A program made the translations under genes and the position numbers. A stretch of 64,000 nt of DNA from Bactericera cockerelli (Eukaryota > Arthropoda > Insecta > Hemiptera > Triozidae). The notes beneath the pieces are model-generated. The model was not told the origin of the DNA, did not search any database, and saw nothing but the letters and a program-made list of their open reading frames with translations. This document shows, piece after piece, positions 42,701 to 51,934 of the stretch (position 1 is the stretch's first letter; every line of letters starts with the position of its first letter). The stretch covers positions 49,311,573 to 49,375,572 of the forward strand of contig CM044958.1 of the NCBI GenBank assembly GCA_024516035.1, read 5' to 3'.

Positions 42701-43141
42701 CTTCCTCGACCAGATGTGTGTATTTAACAGCGCTATGTAATACGTATGTCTTCTGTGTTTATTTTTGTATTTGACATCATGTTTACATTTTTCATTATAT
42801 TCTCTTCTTTCATAATCTATGGAGTAACATATTTACAAGTCGGGCTAGCTTGCAGTTTCCTAAAGACTTAATGGCTTTGTCTTCCAAATAAAATTACTCA
42901 TGATTGTTGATCGCACAAAGAAATATGTGGTCCAGGAGCCAACTCTGGAATAAAATTGGCTGGAGACCATTACTCTTCCCTCAAGCTGTAGCCAAGCTGA
43001 CTATAACAACAAAAAACATTTATTTTGACCCTTACCTGCCATAATATGAAACATCATCATCTTCGTCAGATTCTGAATTCGATCTCCTTCCCGTGGCATA
43101 GGCTGCACTCGTGGGCTCCTTACGTTTCCCCTTCATTAGTG
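39489..43141 (-). CDS. Gene C: paralog of genes A and B, partial (spliced span)
   Basis: Three exons were found: 43036-43141, 40315-40471 and 39489-39774. The first two both start in phase 1 and end in phase 2, so either, but not both in series, fits between a phase-1 signal exon and the phase-2 last exon. No MGKL-type signal exon was found upstream, so the start is missing or beyond recognition. Encoded pieces include KGKRKEP and SESDEDDD...YYGR (first), KKQFGKYDEPTQRKKQ with VGPPPQLGVG (second), and YIAMGLSYEDIK, VERLRLEEL, ISPPPSPRVF (last). These parallel gene A segments in order. Function unknown. LINE and MITE insertions fill the largest intron. Confidence 0.5.
39800..40310. other. Gene C intron, no further feature
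   Basis: AT-rich intron; nothing recognised. Confidence 0.4.
40315..40471 (-). CDS. Gene C, second-exon candidate 2
   Basis: Acceptor TTTTGTTTTTCAG; donor TACAA|GTAAGT. Fifty-one full codons with phase 1 to 2. The last codon AA joins G of the terminal exon to give Lys, making SNVYK, comparable to GNVYM in gene A. Confidence 0.65.
40866..41613. mobile_element. Harbinger-like MITE, 748 bp
   Basis: Starts TGCCGGGTCCACACTAAGCG and ends CGCTTAGTGGGGACCCGGCA, flanked by TTA on both sides (40863-40865 and 41614-41616). Subterminal GAACATTGTTAGCTAACAAT palindromes are dense at both ends. No transposase. Inserted in the gene C intron region. Confidence 0.82.
41690..42990 (-). pseudogene. Non-LTR (LINE) reverse transcriptase, decayed
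   Basis: Reading the minus strand with several frameshifts: VQKFWYKYF, TLIPESFTKGISYMMP, NFRPITCLPTIYKILSSII, then degraded palm pieces (IPHSWLLK-like), the catalytic box in HLFYMDD-type form (FYMDDVKLYAS), MSFGLDKCNIL, and a tail with YLGM. Motif order is that of a single LINE reverse transcriptase. Multiple stops and frame changes show a dead copy. Endonuclease not found. Lies in the gene C intron region. Confidence 0.75.
43036..43141 (-). CDS. Gene C, second-exon candidate 1
   Basis: Acceptor ATTTCCTCAG; donor GGCAG|GTAAG. Thirty-four full codons with phase 1 to 2. It encodes KGKRKEP as in gene B and ends SYYG(R), matching GYYC(R) at the end of gene A exon 2. Confidence 0.6.
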
Positions 43142-43400
43142 CTGAGGAAATTTGATCAAAGGAGCATTTTAAAGAGAGTATATTAAACAACTCCTATGAT
43201 TCTGCTCTACCCACTAAAATTATGACATAATAACATTAAGAAAAAATCATTATTATTATTGTCGTTTCTGCGTCAAAAACAAAACCATACGCGAAAAAGT
43301 CAAACATCAGTCGACATAAATATATCTGAAGGAACCACCATGTCCAACACAACACTCGCTGTGTCTCGTCCCTTGCATATTGATGTTGAAGTGGGAACAT
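43142..43400. other. Upstream of gene C exons, no signal exon found
   Basis: I searched here for a MGKL-type signal exon and found none. Confidence 0.4.
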
Positions 43401-43404
43401 GGGT

Positions 43405-43965
43405 ACCTTCTTTTTTTTGGAAATGGAGGGGGAGAGAGAAAGGGGAGGAGTGTTGTTTCAGAGGAGGATTGAGAGGGAGAAGAGAGATAAAAGAGGGAAG
43501 GGGATCAGAAGAGAGTTATTCTAGGGAGGAATAAGAATGAGAGAGGAAGAAGAGAGGGGAAGAGAGGGGAAGAGAGTTGTTTCTAGAGAAGGAATAAGAA
43601 AGAGAGGGGAAGAGGAAATGACAAGACAAGGAGAGAGATAGAGATTTGTTTCTAGGGGGAGATTGAGAGGGAGAAGAGAGATAGAGGGAGGAAAAGGATA
43701 AGAAGAGAAGGAGGGGAAGAGAGTTACTCTAGTGGATGAATAAGAAAGAGAGGGGAAGGGGACTAGACAAGACAAGGAGAGAGAGGAGAGGGAGAGATTG
43801 GTTTCTAGGGGAGGATTGAAATGGAGGAAGGGGATAAAGAGGGAGAACAAGGAAGGGAGGGAAAGGAAAGTGAGCTATTTCAGGGGAGGAATAAGAGGGA
43901 GAGTAGAGATAGGGTGGAGGTATGAGGGGGAGATGAGGAAGAGAGGGGGCAAGTCCCTTGAGAGG
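43405..43965 (+). repeat. Purine-rich minisatellite
   Basis: Repeats of GGAGGATTGAGAGGGAGAAG, GAATAAGAAAGAGAGGGGAA and GTT(A/G)(C/T)T(T)CTAG blocks with a period of roughly 100-120 bp. Long frames on both strands are artefacts. Confidence 0.85.
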
Positions 43966-44640
43966 GGAGCAAAAGAGGAATCAGGGACACGTTGCCCCGA
44001 CAGCATGTAGCATGATGTTGTTGGCGGTGGTGCCCTTTCAGTTCTGGATGAAAACGCAGAAAGCTTTTCCTTCATGGGGCTGATGTGACCAAATTCTGCA
44101 GGTCCCTGCTTTTAACCAGATATAGAGTTCACCGAGTTCCCAGAGATTTACTGAATATTGGTGCCATTGGTGGAAAATGTTAGATTTTGAAATCATTGAT
44201 GGAGGCCAAAACCCCTGTCGCTACATGACCATGACCATGCAGTTGAAAGCGACGTTAAAACCTTTTTTTTTCTCTCTCTTTCTTTACTTAATTGAGTCCC
44301 TAAAAATGTTATTTATTTTTAACCCATCAATTATTTGCATGCCATCAACTCAAATTGGGCCAGTACAGTTTTCTAGGGGGCCATGGCACAACTCAAGTTT
44401 TTAGTTTTTTTTTTACTGTGTCTTGAGGATTCCAAGGCTGTTATAATTTTAAATCTAAAATAGGTCAAAGTATAAGGAATTGAGAATCAAATATGTTTTC
44501 ATTTGACCACTAGGAAAATGCACACATTCTTGGCTTGGTCAGCTCAGAAACATGTCAATACTCTGGCAGTCAAAAAGTTACTAAACCATTATTTTGTTAT
44601 TAGGTAATTTATAAATAATATGAAAAGACTTGTTCTTCCA
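43966..44640. other. Intergenic with a SINE tail fragment
   Basis: GCCAAAACCCCTGTCGCTAC to GAAAGCGACGTTAAAACC (44213-44262) is a tail of the shared SINE body followed by a T-rich run. Nothing else was recognised. Confidence 0.45.
44213..44262 (+). mobile_element. Shared SINE tail fragment
   Basis: ACCATGCAGTTGAAAGCGAC and the flanking CCCCTGTCG match the 3' end of the 5S-derived SINE. Confidence 0.6.
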
Positions 44641-44681
44641 TTTTTTTTAGCTAAAGTAAGATTTTTATTGCAGAACATTTT

Positions 44682-44963
44682 TTACAAACTTTTTTTCAAA
44701 TATAGATTATAATTATAATAGCTCCATCTTTCGTTATGTGTTGAATTTTTATTTCTTGTTCCTCTTAGTCTTGTTCCAACAGCTCTAATTATAGATAATT
44801 GTGTTTGTGTTAATTGGGACTGTTCTTCTATAGACTGTATGACTGGATTACTTTGGGTAACTACTGCCCTAAAGTTCAGGGCCCTAATGGTACCTATTCT
44901 CCATTGTGAGAGGGCATTGTTGCGAAGAGTGCATGTGTGGCAGCTTATACATCTACTCCACAT
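44682..44963 (-). other. Unrecognised 93-codon open frame
   Basis: The frame holds a Gln/Thr-rich middle (QSIEEQSQLTQTQLSIIR) and an Arg/Asn end. No domain or splice signals are recognised. It could be a retroelement scrap or chance. Confidence 0.2.
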
Positions 44964-45112
44964 AATCTGAAATTAGGAGACAGCAAGTAGGCGGCCACAA
45001 AGGAGTACCCTACACCCTGGACCCTCGAACCTAGACCCTAACTCCTGGTACCTACAGCTTGATACAGGCGACAGATTACGTGGAGTTGATGATTCTCTTC
45101 GTACTGGTTAAA

Positions 45113-45264
45113 ACAGAGAGGTTAGTTGATGGCATGGATATTCAGAACTATTACCTGCTGATGAGAGCAAATAAGCTCGAAACAGCTGTCCAGGTATGTT
45201 CTCATAATTCATGTACATCTAGTACAACTTCTCACTTTTCTGTTTATACTGATACTGATTTTAC
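45113..45264 (+). mobile_element. Penelope-like/retrozyme-type repeat carrying a hammerhead ribozyme, copy 2
   Basis: Near-identical to 18534-18686 reversed, from AGAGAGGTTAGTTGATG to CTGTTTATACTGATACTGAT. Confidence 0.75.
45144..45202 (+). ncRNA. Hammerhead ribozyme, type I, short stem III (copy 2)
   Basis: Core CTGATGA at 45158-45164, stem II GAGC/GCTC with AAATAA loop (45165-45178), GAAA at 45179-45182, stem III ACAG/CTGT (45182-45189), cleavage after C45190. Stem I pairs CAGGTA (45191-45196) with TACCTG (45152-45157) and GTTCT (45198-45202) with AGAAC (45144-45148). Core and stems are the same as in copy 1. Confidence 0.87.
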
Positions 45265-45384
45265 TGATTTTAGGGAATCCGTTGTGGCCGCTTACATTTT
45301 ATAACTATGGTTAAATTATTTTTACATGGTACCAGGGTCCAGCGTAAAAGTTTCCTTTGTGTTCGCTTACATTATAAGAATCAT

Positions 45385-45445
45385 CATACAGTAGCTTCTG
45401 TTTCATGGCTTCGAAATAAAAAGGGTGTAAAACACTCAGCTTTTT
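45385..45445 (+). mobile_element. Repeat M tail fragment
   Basis: GTAGCTTCTGTTTCATGGCT and GTGTAAAACACTCA match the tail at 49680-49730. Confidence 0.55.
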
Positions 45446-45462
45446 TTAAAAAAAAAAACATT

Positions 45463-45735
45463 TTTACTATACACATGTTTCCTCAGACAGCAATATCCTC
45501 TATCAAGGCCAGTGATCTTGCCAGTGACACATGAAAATCTAGTTTAGCACAACCTCTGGTTTCTTTTTTCTAATTGATAGATTGATGGCAGATGGTATTT
45601 ACTATACACATGCGTTTTCTCAGACAGCAACGTCCTTTATCAAGCCCAGTAGTGATGATGCACAGCACATGTAATTCTAGTTAATGTGGCACTACTTGTG
45701 GGATGTTTTTTCTAATTGGCAGATGTTGTACTTCA
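45463..45735 (+). repeat. Direct duplication, about 135-bp unit, 2 copies
   Basis: TTTACTATACACATG, CTCAGACAGCAA, TCAAG(G/C)CCAGT and CTAATTG(A/G)(T/C)AGAT occur twice in the same order. Confidence 0.7.
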
Positions 45736-46017
45736 CCACTTGTCCACGTGACGTTAAAAGCGTGCTCTGTATGTATATTTCATTGCGTTACATGCAATGT
45801 AGTTTTACATTGAATGGAGTAACGTTCCACTGAAATGAGTCCCCGATGATTTACACGAGAACGGGTAGAATCTCGGGTAACGTGTGCTCCCATTTTGAGA
45901 GTGGAAAATGGTGTACAGGGTACCCGGTGGGCGGAAAACAGTTCTTTTTTAGAGACACCCTGTTTTTTCCGATAAATTTCTAATATTTGAAATCGGAAGT
46001 ATTGTGTTCGTTTTTGT

Positions 46018-46248
46018 TTTGGTCGAACGTCGCTTTCAACTACATCATCATATCACAACGGGGCTGTTATCCTCCATTCGCTGGAAACTCACAAACCTGC
46101 ACCCACATTAACCTCACTCACTATTCCTGGACTCACACAGGCTGGGTGAGGTTAATCTGGGTCGCTGAAGTGCCCGGTAAACGGATGGTAGAATCCGTGT
46201 CTTGAAATGACCTTGGTTGTTGAAAGGGTCGTTAAACCCTTGACATAC
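46018..46248. mobile_element. Two shared SINE bodies in inverted arrangement
   Basis: The left part (46018-46112, minus) reads GAACGTCGCTTTCAACTACA to CACATTAACCTCACTCA. The right part (46137-46248, plus) reads CACAGGCTGGGTGAGGTTAA to GTTGAAAGGGTCGTTAAACC. Both are 5'-truncated tails of the same family, facing away from each other. Confidence 0.7.
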
Positions 46249-46319
46249 ATGATTGTATTGTACATAGGACTCGTAATTTTTATGACTGCCTACAATTCTA
46301 CTGATTATGCAATGTGGAC

Positions 46320-46445
46320 TACTACAGGACCTAAACCAACAACATGAGATGATAACTTGTCATGTCCTGGCTGATGGGTTCTGAACCTTTGGAGCTGTGC
46401 ATTACCAGACAGACACCTTGACCACTGAGTTACCGGGACAGACAT
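46320..46445 (-). mobile_element. SINE family D, minus strand
   Basis: GATAACTTGTCATGTCCTGG, a damaged B-box (GTTCTGAACC), CATTACCAGACAGACACC and CACTGAGTTACCGGGACAGA. Confidence 0.7.
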
Positions 46446-46849
46446 ATTCTTCAAAGGGAACATTCGCCCGTTTCGATGGCATCAAGGTGGCAGTCCCACC
46501 ATTCTTCAAATTTAAATTTGTTTGTTTTTTGTAACAAAAATATGCTTAACCCCGTAAGTTTTTTTTTTTTTTTTAACTTCACTTGATTTTTTTTTTTTTT
46601 TTTTACATAACTGTGATATGATTGTTTTTAAACGTTTCTTTTGTGATATATTCATGTTATTTGTTTTCTGTTTGTAAATAGAGCTAGGCTCGTAAATATA
46701 CACCCGTGCTGCGGGCATTTATTATTATTATTAAAAAAAAAAAGATCGGGCATCGGTGGGCTAATAACCTGTCATGTCTTGAGCTATAATTATCAACGAA
46801 ACCTCAACAATAAAAGAAAACCGCACTAATTTAATTGACTCGCCCTAGA

Positions 46850-46960
46850 TCACCAAAGAGTATAAAGTCCGGGGAGAAATCAAGGCAATGGCCCAGAATC
46901 GTGTCCGCTGGTGTTCCTTTGTTGAGGCGCTACGTCCCACTCGGGATCACAGGACATAAG
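46850..46960 (+). pseudogene. LINE ORF2 C-terminal end fragment
   Basis: A frame ending IKAMAQNRVRWCSFVEALRP and a stop at TAA after HRT resembles the (A)QDRxxWrxfVeAL tail that closes many jockey/RTE-type ORF2 proteins. Only about 30 codons are convincing. Confidence 0.5.
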
Positions 46961-47198
46961 TCAATAATTTAATTTTTAATAAGACTTTTTATGAATGCCT
47001 ACAATTCTATTGATTATGCAATGTGGACTACTACACAAAATCTAAAATATTTGCAGTTTCTTTTTGCCACCGTTTATTCTGTTTCCTTTGCTCATTTCTG
47101 TCAGATTCTCTTTCCTTCCTTTTTACCTCTGAAATTATCTTTTATTCGCGCTATCTTAAATTTCTCTCTTCATTTCTATTTCATTCTGACACCGACCT

Positions 47199-47335
47199 AA
47201 GTAGCTAGTTCGATAAGGCGGCGCGCGGCGTACTTGTAACCTGTTGGTTCTAGTCCCGGGTTCAGCAAAGGTTTAGTAAAGCAATAATAGTAGTTGTAAT
47301 ATCACGAAAGTGATTATCATAGATGAAATAGATTA
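47199..47335 (+). mobile_element. SINE family B, plus strand
   Basis: AGTTCGATAAGGCGGCG, CTTGTAACCTGTTGGTTCTA, AGTCCCGGGTTCAGCAAAGG, then TTGTAATATCACGAAAGTGA. Confidence 0.8.
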
Positions 47336-47379
47336 TCGTTCTGACAATGTTGCGTTTTTATTTCGTCTCTTCTTTTTTT

Positions 47380-47520
47380 CCTTGCTCTCTCTCTCTCTCT
47401 CTTCTTCGATCCTTCTCTTCTATTTTTGCTCTTTCTCTATTTTTTTTTCTTTCTGGCATTCTCCTACGCTTCCATTCCCTCTTCATCTTGTTCTCTTGTT
47501 CTCTCTATCTCTCAAAACGT
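47380..47520 (+). repeat. CT-rich tract
   Basis: Imperfect (CT)n and TTCT runs. Confidence 0.75.
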
Positions 47521-47654
47521 CCATTTAAATGCTGTGCAAATATGGTAGCTAATATTTATGCAGTCTCCGGACGTTTGCAAATAGTGAACCCCTACATGCG
47601 ATATCGTATTGACAAGCTATCTCGAACCAGCTTTGCATATGAGATAAATGACGG

Positions 47655-47674
47655 GTGTGAGTGAGAGAGAGAGT

Positions 47675-47717
<43 letters not shown>

Positions 47718-48085
47718 TAAAGAGTGAGGGAGAAAGAGAGAGAGAGATACTGAAATAAATGGATGGAGAGTAGAAAGAAATAGTTATTTAGTAAGAGGGA
47801 GGGAGAGAGAAAAACAGAGGATTAGTAAGAGAGAAAGAGAAAAAACCAGAGGCTTAAGAGAGAGAGAGAGAGAAATACAAAATTTCCGTGAGAGAGAGAG
47901 AGAAACAAGGGTTTAGTGAGAGTGAGAGACAGAGAGAGAATCTAAGGTTTAGTAGGAGAGAAAGAGAAACACAGAAATTCAGTAAGAGGGAAAGAGAGAG
48001 AGAGAGAAAACAGAGGTATCGAGAGAGAGAGAGAGAGAAACAGAGGTTTAGTAAGAGAGAGAGAGAAGGAGGGTCAATGTATTAA
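47655..48085 (+). repeat. GA-rich minisatellite
   Basis: (GA)n blocks spaced by AACAGAGGTTTAGTAAGAG-like words about every 40-60 bp. Confidence 0.85.
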
Positions 48086-48244
48086 GTATGGGTTTCCTGG
48101 TAAAAAGAGGGAGGAGGAGGAAGCGGGGTGGGGGGGGGATAGTCTCGGATGAGATATTCACTCAATATTCTCTGTCACGTCTGGGAACTTTTTAGAGGGA
48201 CATGCAATTTCCATCCTGACGTACACACATGGATACATTAAAAA

Positions 48245-48428
48245 TCTGTCCGTAGCTTAGTGGTAAAGGCGGCACTCTGTGAATCTAGAGATTCCAGAGG
48301 TCGTGGGTTCGAAAACCAGCCGGGACTTGACAAGTTATCCTCCCATTTGAGATTTTTACCATATACGTATAATATGTCTTGGTCTTACTGCTGGAATAAT
48401 GGGACTTTAATAGTCCTAATCGGGGGGT
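48245..48428 (+). mobile_element. SINE family D, plus strand, near full length
   Basis: TGTCCGTAGCTTAGTGGTAA (A-box), GGTCGTGGGTTCGAAAACCA (B-box), GACAAGTTATCCTCCCATTT and GTCTTGGTCTTACTGCTGGA body. Confidence 0.85.
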
Positions 48429-48640
48429 GAAAAAAGGCGATATTATAATTATATTAAAAATACACACAGGATTATATATCCTAGAAGAGTGGCTATTTGG
48501 GTATGAAGGTTCGTGTTGCATGGCACCGAAAAGAGGCATAGAAGGACCAGGTTTTGTGGCATAGATTGAGAATTTCTTTAGGCGAACACTTTCGGCACAT
48601 ATTTTTCCGAACTCCATGGGTAGTGACATTCTAGTCAACC
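48429..48640. other. Intergenic, unrecognised
   Basis: Nothing recognised. Confidence 0.35.
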
Positions 48641-48730
48641 TCAGGGGTATGATCAACAGGGGGGCGCACTCGTAATTTGAAGGTCGGTGGTCCAAGTCCC
48701 AATTTCAGTAAAAATTTAGGGTGTCTAAAC
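48641..48730 (+). mobile_element. SINE family B head fragment, plus strand
   Basis: TTTGAAGGTCGGTGGTCCAA and GTCCCAATTTCAGTAAAAAT match the B-box region and start of the family B body. Confidence 0.65.
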
Positions 48731-48989
48731 CAACTACAGTCAAAGCTGGATATAAGAGAAGTCTGGATTCAATAGAACGGTTTTCAGGTCAAATTTCCTC
48801 TGTATAAGGTAAAATAGCCTCGTTCTATGAGAAACCTTGATATAAGAGAAAAAAATTCCGGTTCTCTTGGGTTCTCTTACATGCACGTTCGTCTGTCTAA
48901 TATCAGGAGGGTTAATTTTTCTGCCAAAGTTGCTTCTAGTGGTCGTCAAAATTTCTAATAAAATAATTATATTATTATTATTATTATTA
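48731..48989. other. Intergenic with ATT microsatellite
   Basis: (TTA)n at 48968-48992. TATAAGAGAA-containing words repeat (48753, 48841) but no element is defined. Confidence 0.4.
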
Positions 48990-49152
48990 TACAACGCTTT
49001 ATTAGGTATAAATGGACATTATGTACATACAAATAATTAATTTAACAACGAAAAAAATGGAAACAATATATACAATGAAAATGAAAAAGAATAGAAAATA
49101 TATAAAAACATAAGTCCTAACTAAAGGGCGGGGTTATTGCCTATGGCAATTA
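48990..49152. repeat. Dispersed repeat K, copy 2
   Basis: A-rich stretch followed by AAAGGGCGGGGTTATTGCCT and ATGGCAATT, as at 8222-8350. Confidence 0.5.
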
Positions 49153-49154
49153 TA

Positions 49155-49312
49155 ATATCATTTCTAAGCCCATTATTCTAGCAGTAAACCCAAGACGTGT
49201 TATTATGAGGTAAAAATCCGAAATATATAGTGAGAATAACTTGTCATCTCCCAGCTGATGGGTTTTGAACCTGTGGACCTCTGGATTACCAGACCGACTA
49301 CTGAGCTGCTAC
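49155..49312 (-). mobile_element. SINE family D, minus strand
   Basis: TTCTAGCAGTAAACCCAAGA, GAATAACTTGTCATCTCCCA, a reverse B-box TGGGTTTTGAACCTG and CTCTGGATTACCAGACCGAC. Confidence 0.75.
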
Positions 49313-49327
49313 CAAAAAATCTTCACT

Positions 49328-49540
49328 AGGAATGTCCGCTAGTGTAGATGGCACGTTAAACACACGAGCTACAGATCAATGAATTTAAGCAACATCCAAC
49401 GAAATCGAGACTTCGTGGGTGACGCGATGACTTACTCACATTAATTCTTGAACGCTCGTGTTTCTAGCTACTCTCAATCCGTACAAGGCTGGGTGAGGTT
49501 AACTTGAGTGGCTAGTTTGTGTGTTTGCAAAGAAAGCAAT
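49328..49540 (+). mobile_element. 5S-rRNA-derived SINE, degenerate, plus strand
   Basis: Head GTGTAGATGGCACGTTAAAC, ATGAATTTAAGCAACATCC and GACTTCGTGGGTGACGC, then GGCTGGGTGAGGTTAACTTG. The tail is lost. Confidence 0.75.
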
Positions 49541-49561
49541 ATGTTCTGTTTATACAATAAA

Positions 49562-49735
49562 TTAGGTGTTGACCCAGCACCTACATAATTGGGAAATATT
49601 GTGTCACTTTTCGCCCATCAGAGAGGAGCCATACTACGGGATAGGCAGGCTACAACACAGACTAGAAGCGTCCACAGAATAGCTCCTGTTTCATGGCTAT
49701 GAAATAAAAACGGCTGTGAAACACTCATCCACAAA
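49562..49735 (+). mobile_element. Dispersed SINE-like repeat M, copy 2
   Basis: Colinear with 26240-26410, with TTCATGGCTATGAAATAAAA and GTGAAACACTCAT at the 3' side. Confidence 0.65.
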
Positions 49736-50220
49736 TAAAAAAAATACCTAATACTGTAATGTTTTGACTTGTCATTAAATTCAGGTGGTTTCATGGAAAC
49801 ACGTCTATCTTTTGAAGTTCTGACGTAGGCACCTACATACAACTTTTCAAAAGATTATACTGTTGTAGGCTGTAGGTACAAAAGTCCATTTCATATTTCT
49901 CGAATACATCACAGAAGCAAAGAGCATTAAAAATGCATCACTCAAGCATTGCGTCGCACTTTGCCCGGGTTTCAAATTGCGTTTAGATAGCGCGGAAACT
50001 TTTTACGACATTTTTCTTGACAGAGAAAAAGCTGAAAAAGCGAGTGCGGTGTCATTTAATTATCTTTTCCCAAGAGGATGCCGTCTATTAGAGACCTTTG
50101 TCTGCGTCTCTTCTGTTTTGATGCTGTTGATTTTCTTTTGGTTTTAAGAGCCCAATTTTTTATTTAATTTTTTTTACGAGGGGAATTTTTTTCCAAGGAA
50201 ACAATTGATAAGAATTATAA
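49736..50220. other. Intergenic, no gene recognised
   Basis: Nothing recognised. Confidence 0.4.
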
Positions 50221-50223
50221 TAA

Positions 50224-50252
50224 ACTAGCGGGCTGTCGCCCGCTTTGCGGGC
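50224..50252 (+). repeat. Repeat H, 5' fragment
   Basis: ACTAGCGGGCTGTCGCCCGC and TTTGCGGGC, the GC-rich hairpin-like start also found at 52226. It directly abuts a family D SINE. Confidence 0.75.
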
Positions 50253-50363
50253 CTATTATGGGAGGATAACTTGTCATGTCCCGGCTGGGTTTCCAACCCG
50301 TGACCTCTTGAATCTCTGGATTCACAGAGTGCTGCCTTTACCACTGAGCTACCGGGACAGACC
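50253..50363 (-). mobile_element. SINE family D, minus strand
   Basis: GGAGGATAACTTGTCATGTC, CCGGCTGGGTTTCCAACCCG, CTGGATTCACAGAGTGCTGC and CACTGAGCTACCGGGACAGA. Confidence 0.85.
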
Positions 50364-51285
50364 TTGATAACCACAATCTTTAAAGTTCGCCCCTTTTTTG
50401 CACCACTAAAAGTATTCACCCTTAAAATTAGCGAAAATTGAATGAAATAATAAATATTAAGCTCTTTACAAAACTGTTTTGGAAACATCAATATTGTACA
50501 TAGAGTGTTCTTTTTTTTTTTTCAACATTTTTAGTTTTTATTATTGCATTTTTTGTTGATTCTGGAAGTTGCAAGACAAATATTTACAATTTTCCCCCGT
50601 AATATTATTTTCTTATTGTTTACTCAGTGCGTGTCTATGTATAGTATGTCATTTTTATTTATTCTTTTACTGTTCTGGATGGTGGCTCAACTTGGTTTAA
50701 TCTGTCTTTCACCCATTGATTCTATGATATTATGTGGTAAAAAGTTCAAGAAACATTGATGAGAATTCCTAGTTACATTATTGCTAAATTTTAAACGATA
50801 ATTATTCATTGTCACCTATTTATTTATTTTGGAATAAATGTCTCTTTTTGAAATTTGTAGCTATGGAATAACAACTACTACTGTCTATAGTTAATAAAAA
50901 AAAAACTCTGCTTAAAAATTTCCAAGTTTTTTACATGAAAATCCACGATAACTGTAAGTAGTTAAAAAGGAATTTTAAATAGATTACTTTACAATTTCCA
51001 TATTTTATCATTTTCTAGTTTCACTCGAGAAAGATAAAAAGCTTGAACCATGATATTTAACTTTTCAGAGTTGTAAAATACATTGTTAGTATATTTTTTT
51101 ACAGTGTTCTTCATCCTCTCTCTAAATCCATTCAGAGTATAAAAAGAACTACTTGAAAAAAACTTGCGAAAACTTTTGTTAGTGTTATTTATTTTCCTGA
51201 GTTTGAGCTGCTAGCTGTTGTGCAAATTTAATGACTCCCGTTTTTAATTGTTTTCCCTGTATTCTTTTTCTGCCGTTTCAACTTT
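50364..51285. other. Intergenic, no gene recognised
   Basis: AT-rich. A 71-codon frame at 50544 is hydrophobic and unrecognised. Confidence 0.4.
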
Positions 51286-51345
51286 ATCTCTCTCTCTTTA
51301 TCTTTTTCTTTCTCTTTCTCTTTCTCTTTCTACTTCTCTTTCTCT
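51286..51345 (+). repeat. CT/TTTCTC microsatellite
   Basis: (TCTTTC)n run. Confidence 0.8.
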
Positions 51346-51349
51346 GTTA

Positions 51350-51515
51350 TCCTAGTTCAAGATCATTTTAGTTCGAGGTTGGTTCGTTTCAAGATAATAC
51401 TAGTCTGAGGTCATTATATTTCAAGGTCATTCTAGTTCTTAGACAGTTCTTTTTCAAGGTCATTTTAGTTCTAGATCGTTCTATTATAAGGTCATTGTAG
51501 TTCTAATATGAATAA
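51350..51515 (+). repeat. AAGGTCATTNTAGTTC minisatellite
   Basis: Units such as CAAGGTCATTCTAGTTCT and CAAGGTCATTTTAGTTCTAG are repeated about six times with insertions. Confidence 0.7.
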
Positions 51516-51537
51516 TTTTGAAGGGTCAGTATCGATC

Positions 51538-51692
51538 TCAATAGCTTGACTGCTTGATCGATAAGGCGGCAGATTTGTGACCTGGAGGTCGGTGCTTCAA
51601 TTCCCGGATTCGCCATGGATTAAGGATAGAGAGATTGAGTAGTTGTGTTTCACGAAAGTGATTAACACAATTAATATGATAATAAGTGATTA
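51538..51692 (+). mobile_element. SINE family B, plus strand
   Basis: CTGCTTGATCGATAAGGCGG, GACCTGGAGGTCGGTGCTTC, AATTCCCGGATTCGCC and CACGAAAGTGATTAACACAA. Confidence 0.85.
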
Positions 51693-51704
51693 ACACAGAA
51701 CTTT

Positions 51705-51840
51705 TCTTTCTCTGTATATCTCTTCCTCTCTTATTCTCTCTTTCTCTCTCACTGTACCTCTCTACATCTCCTATTTCTCAATCTATACCTCTCCTTTTTC
51801 TTTCTGTTTATCTCTCTCTAATTTTTTATTCACTCTATTT
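51705..51840 (+). repeat. CT-rich tract
   Basis: CTCTTTCTCTCTCACTG-like imperfect repeats. Confidence 0.75.
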
Positions 51841-51934
51841 GCATTTACTGGAGAAAGAGTGTCAAAATCTCCTTATAAATCACCCGTGAAACTTGTTGTA
51901 TCTCATATTCTTCTCCCGCGGGAACCAAAGAGAC

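Noticed and set aside
45059..45304. 81-codon frame over the hammerhead
   Set aside because: The ribozyme fold explains the conserved part, and the reverse copy at 18.6 kb does not preserve the frame's flanks.
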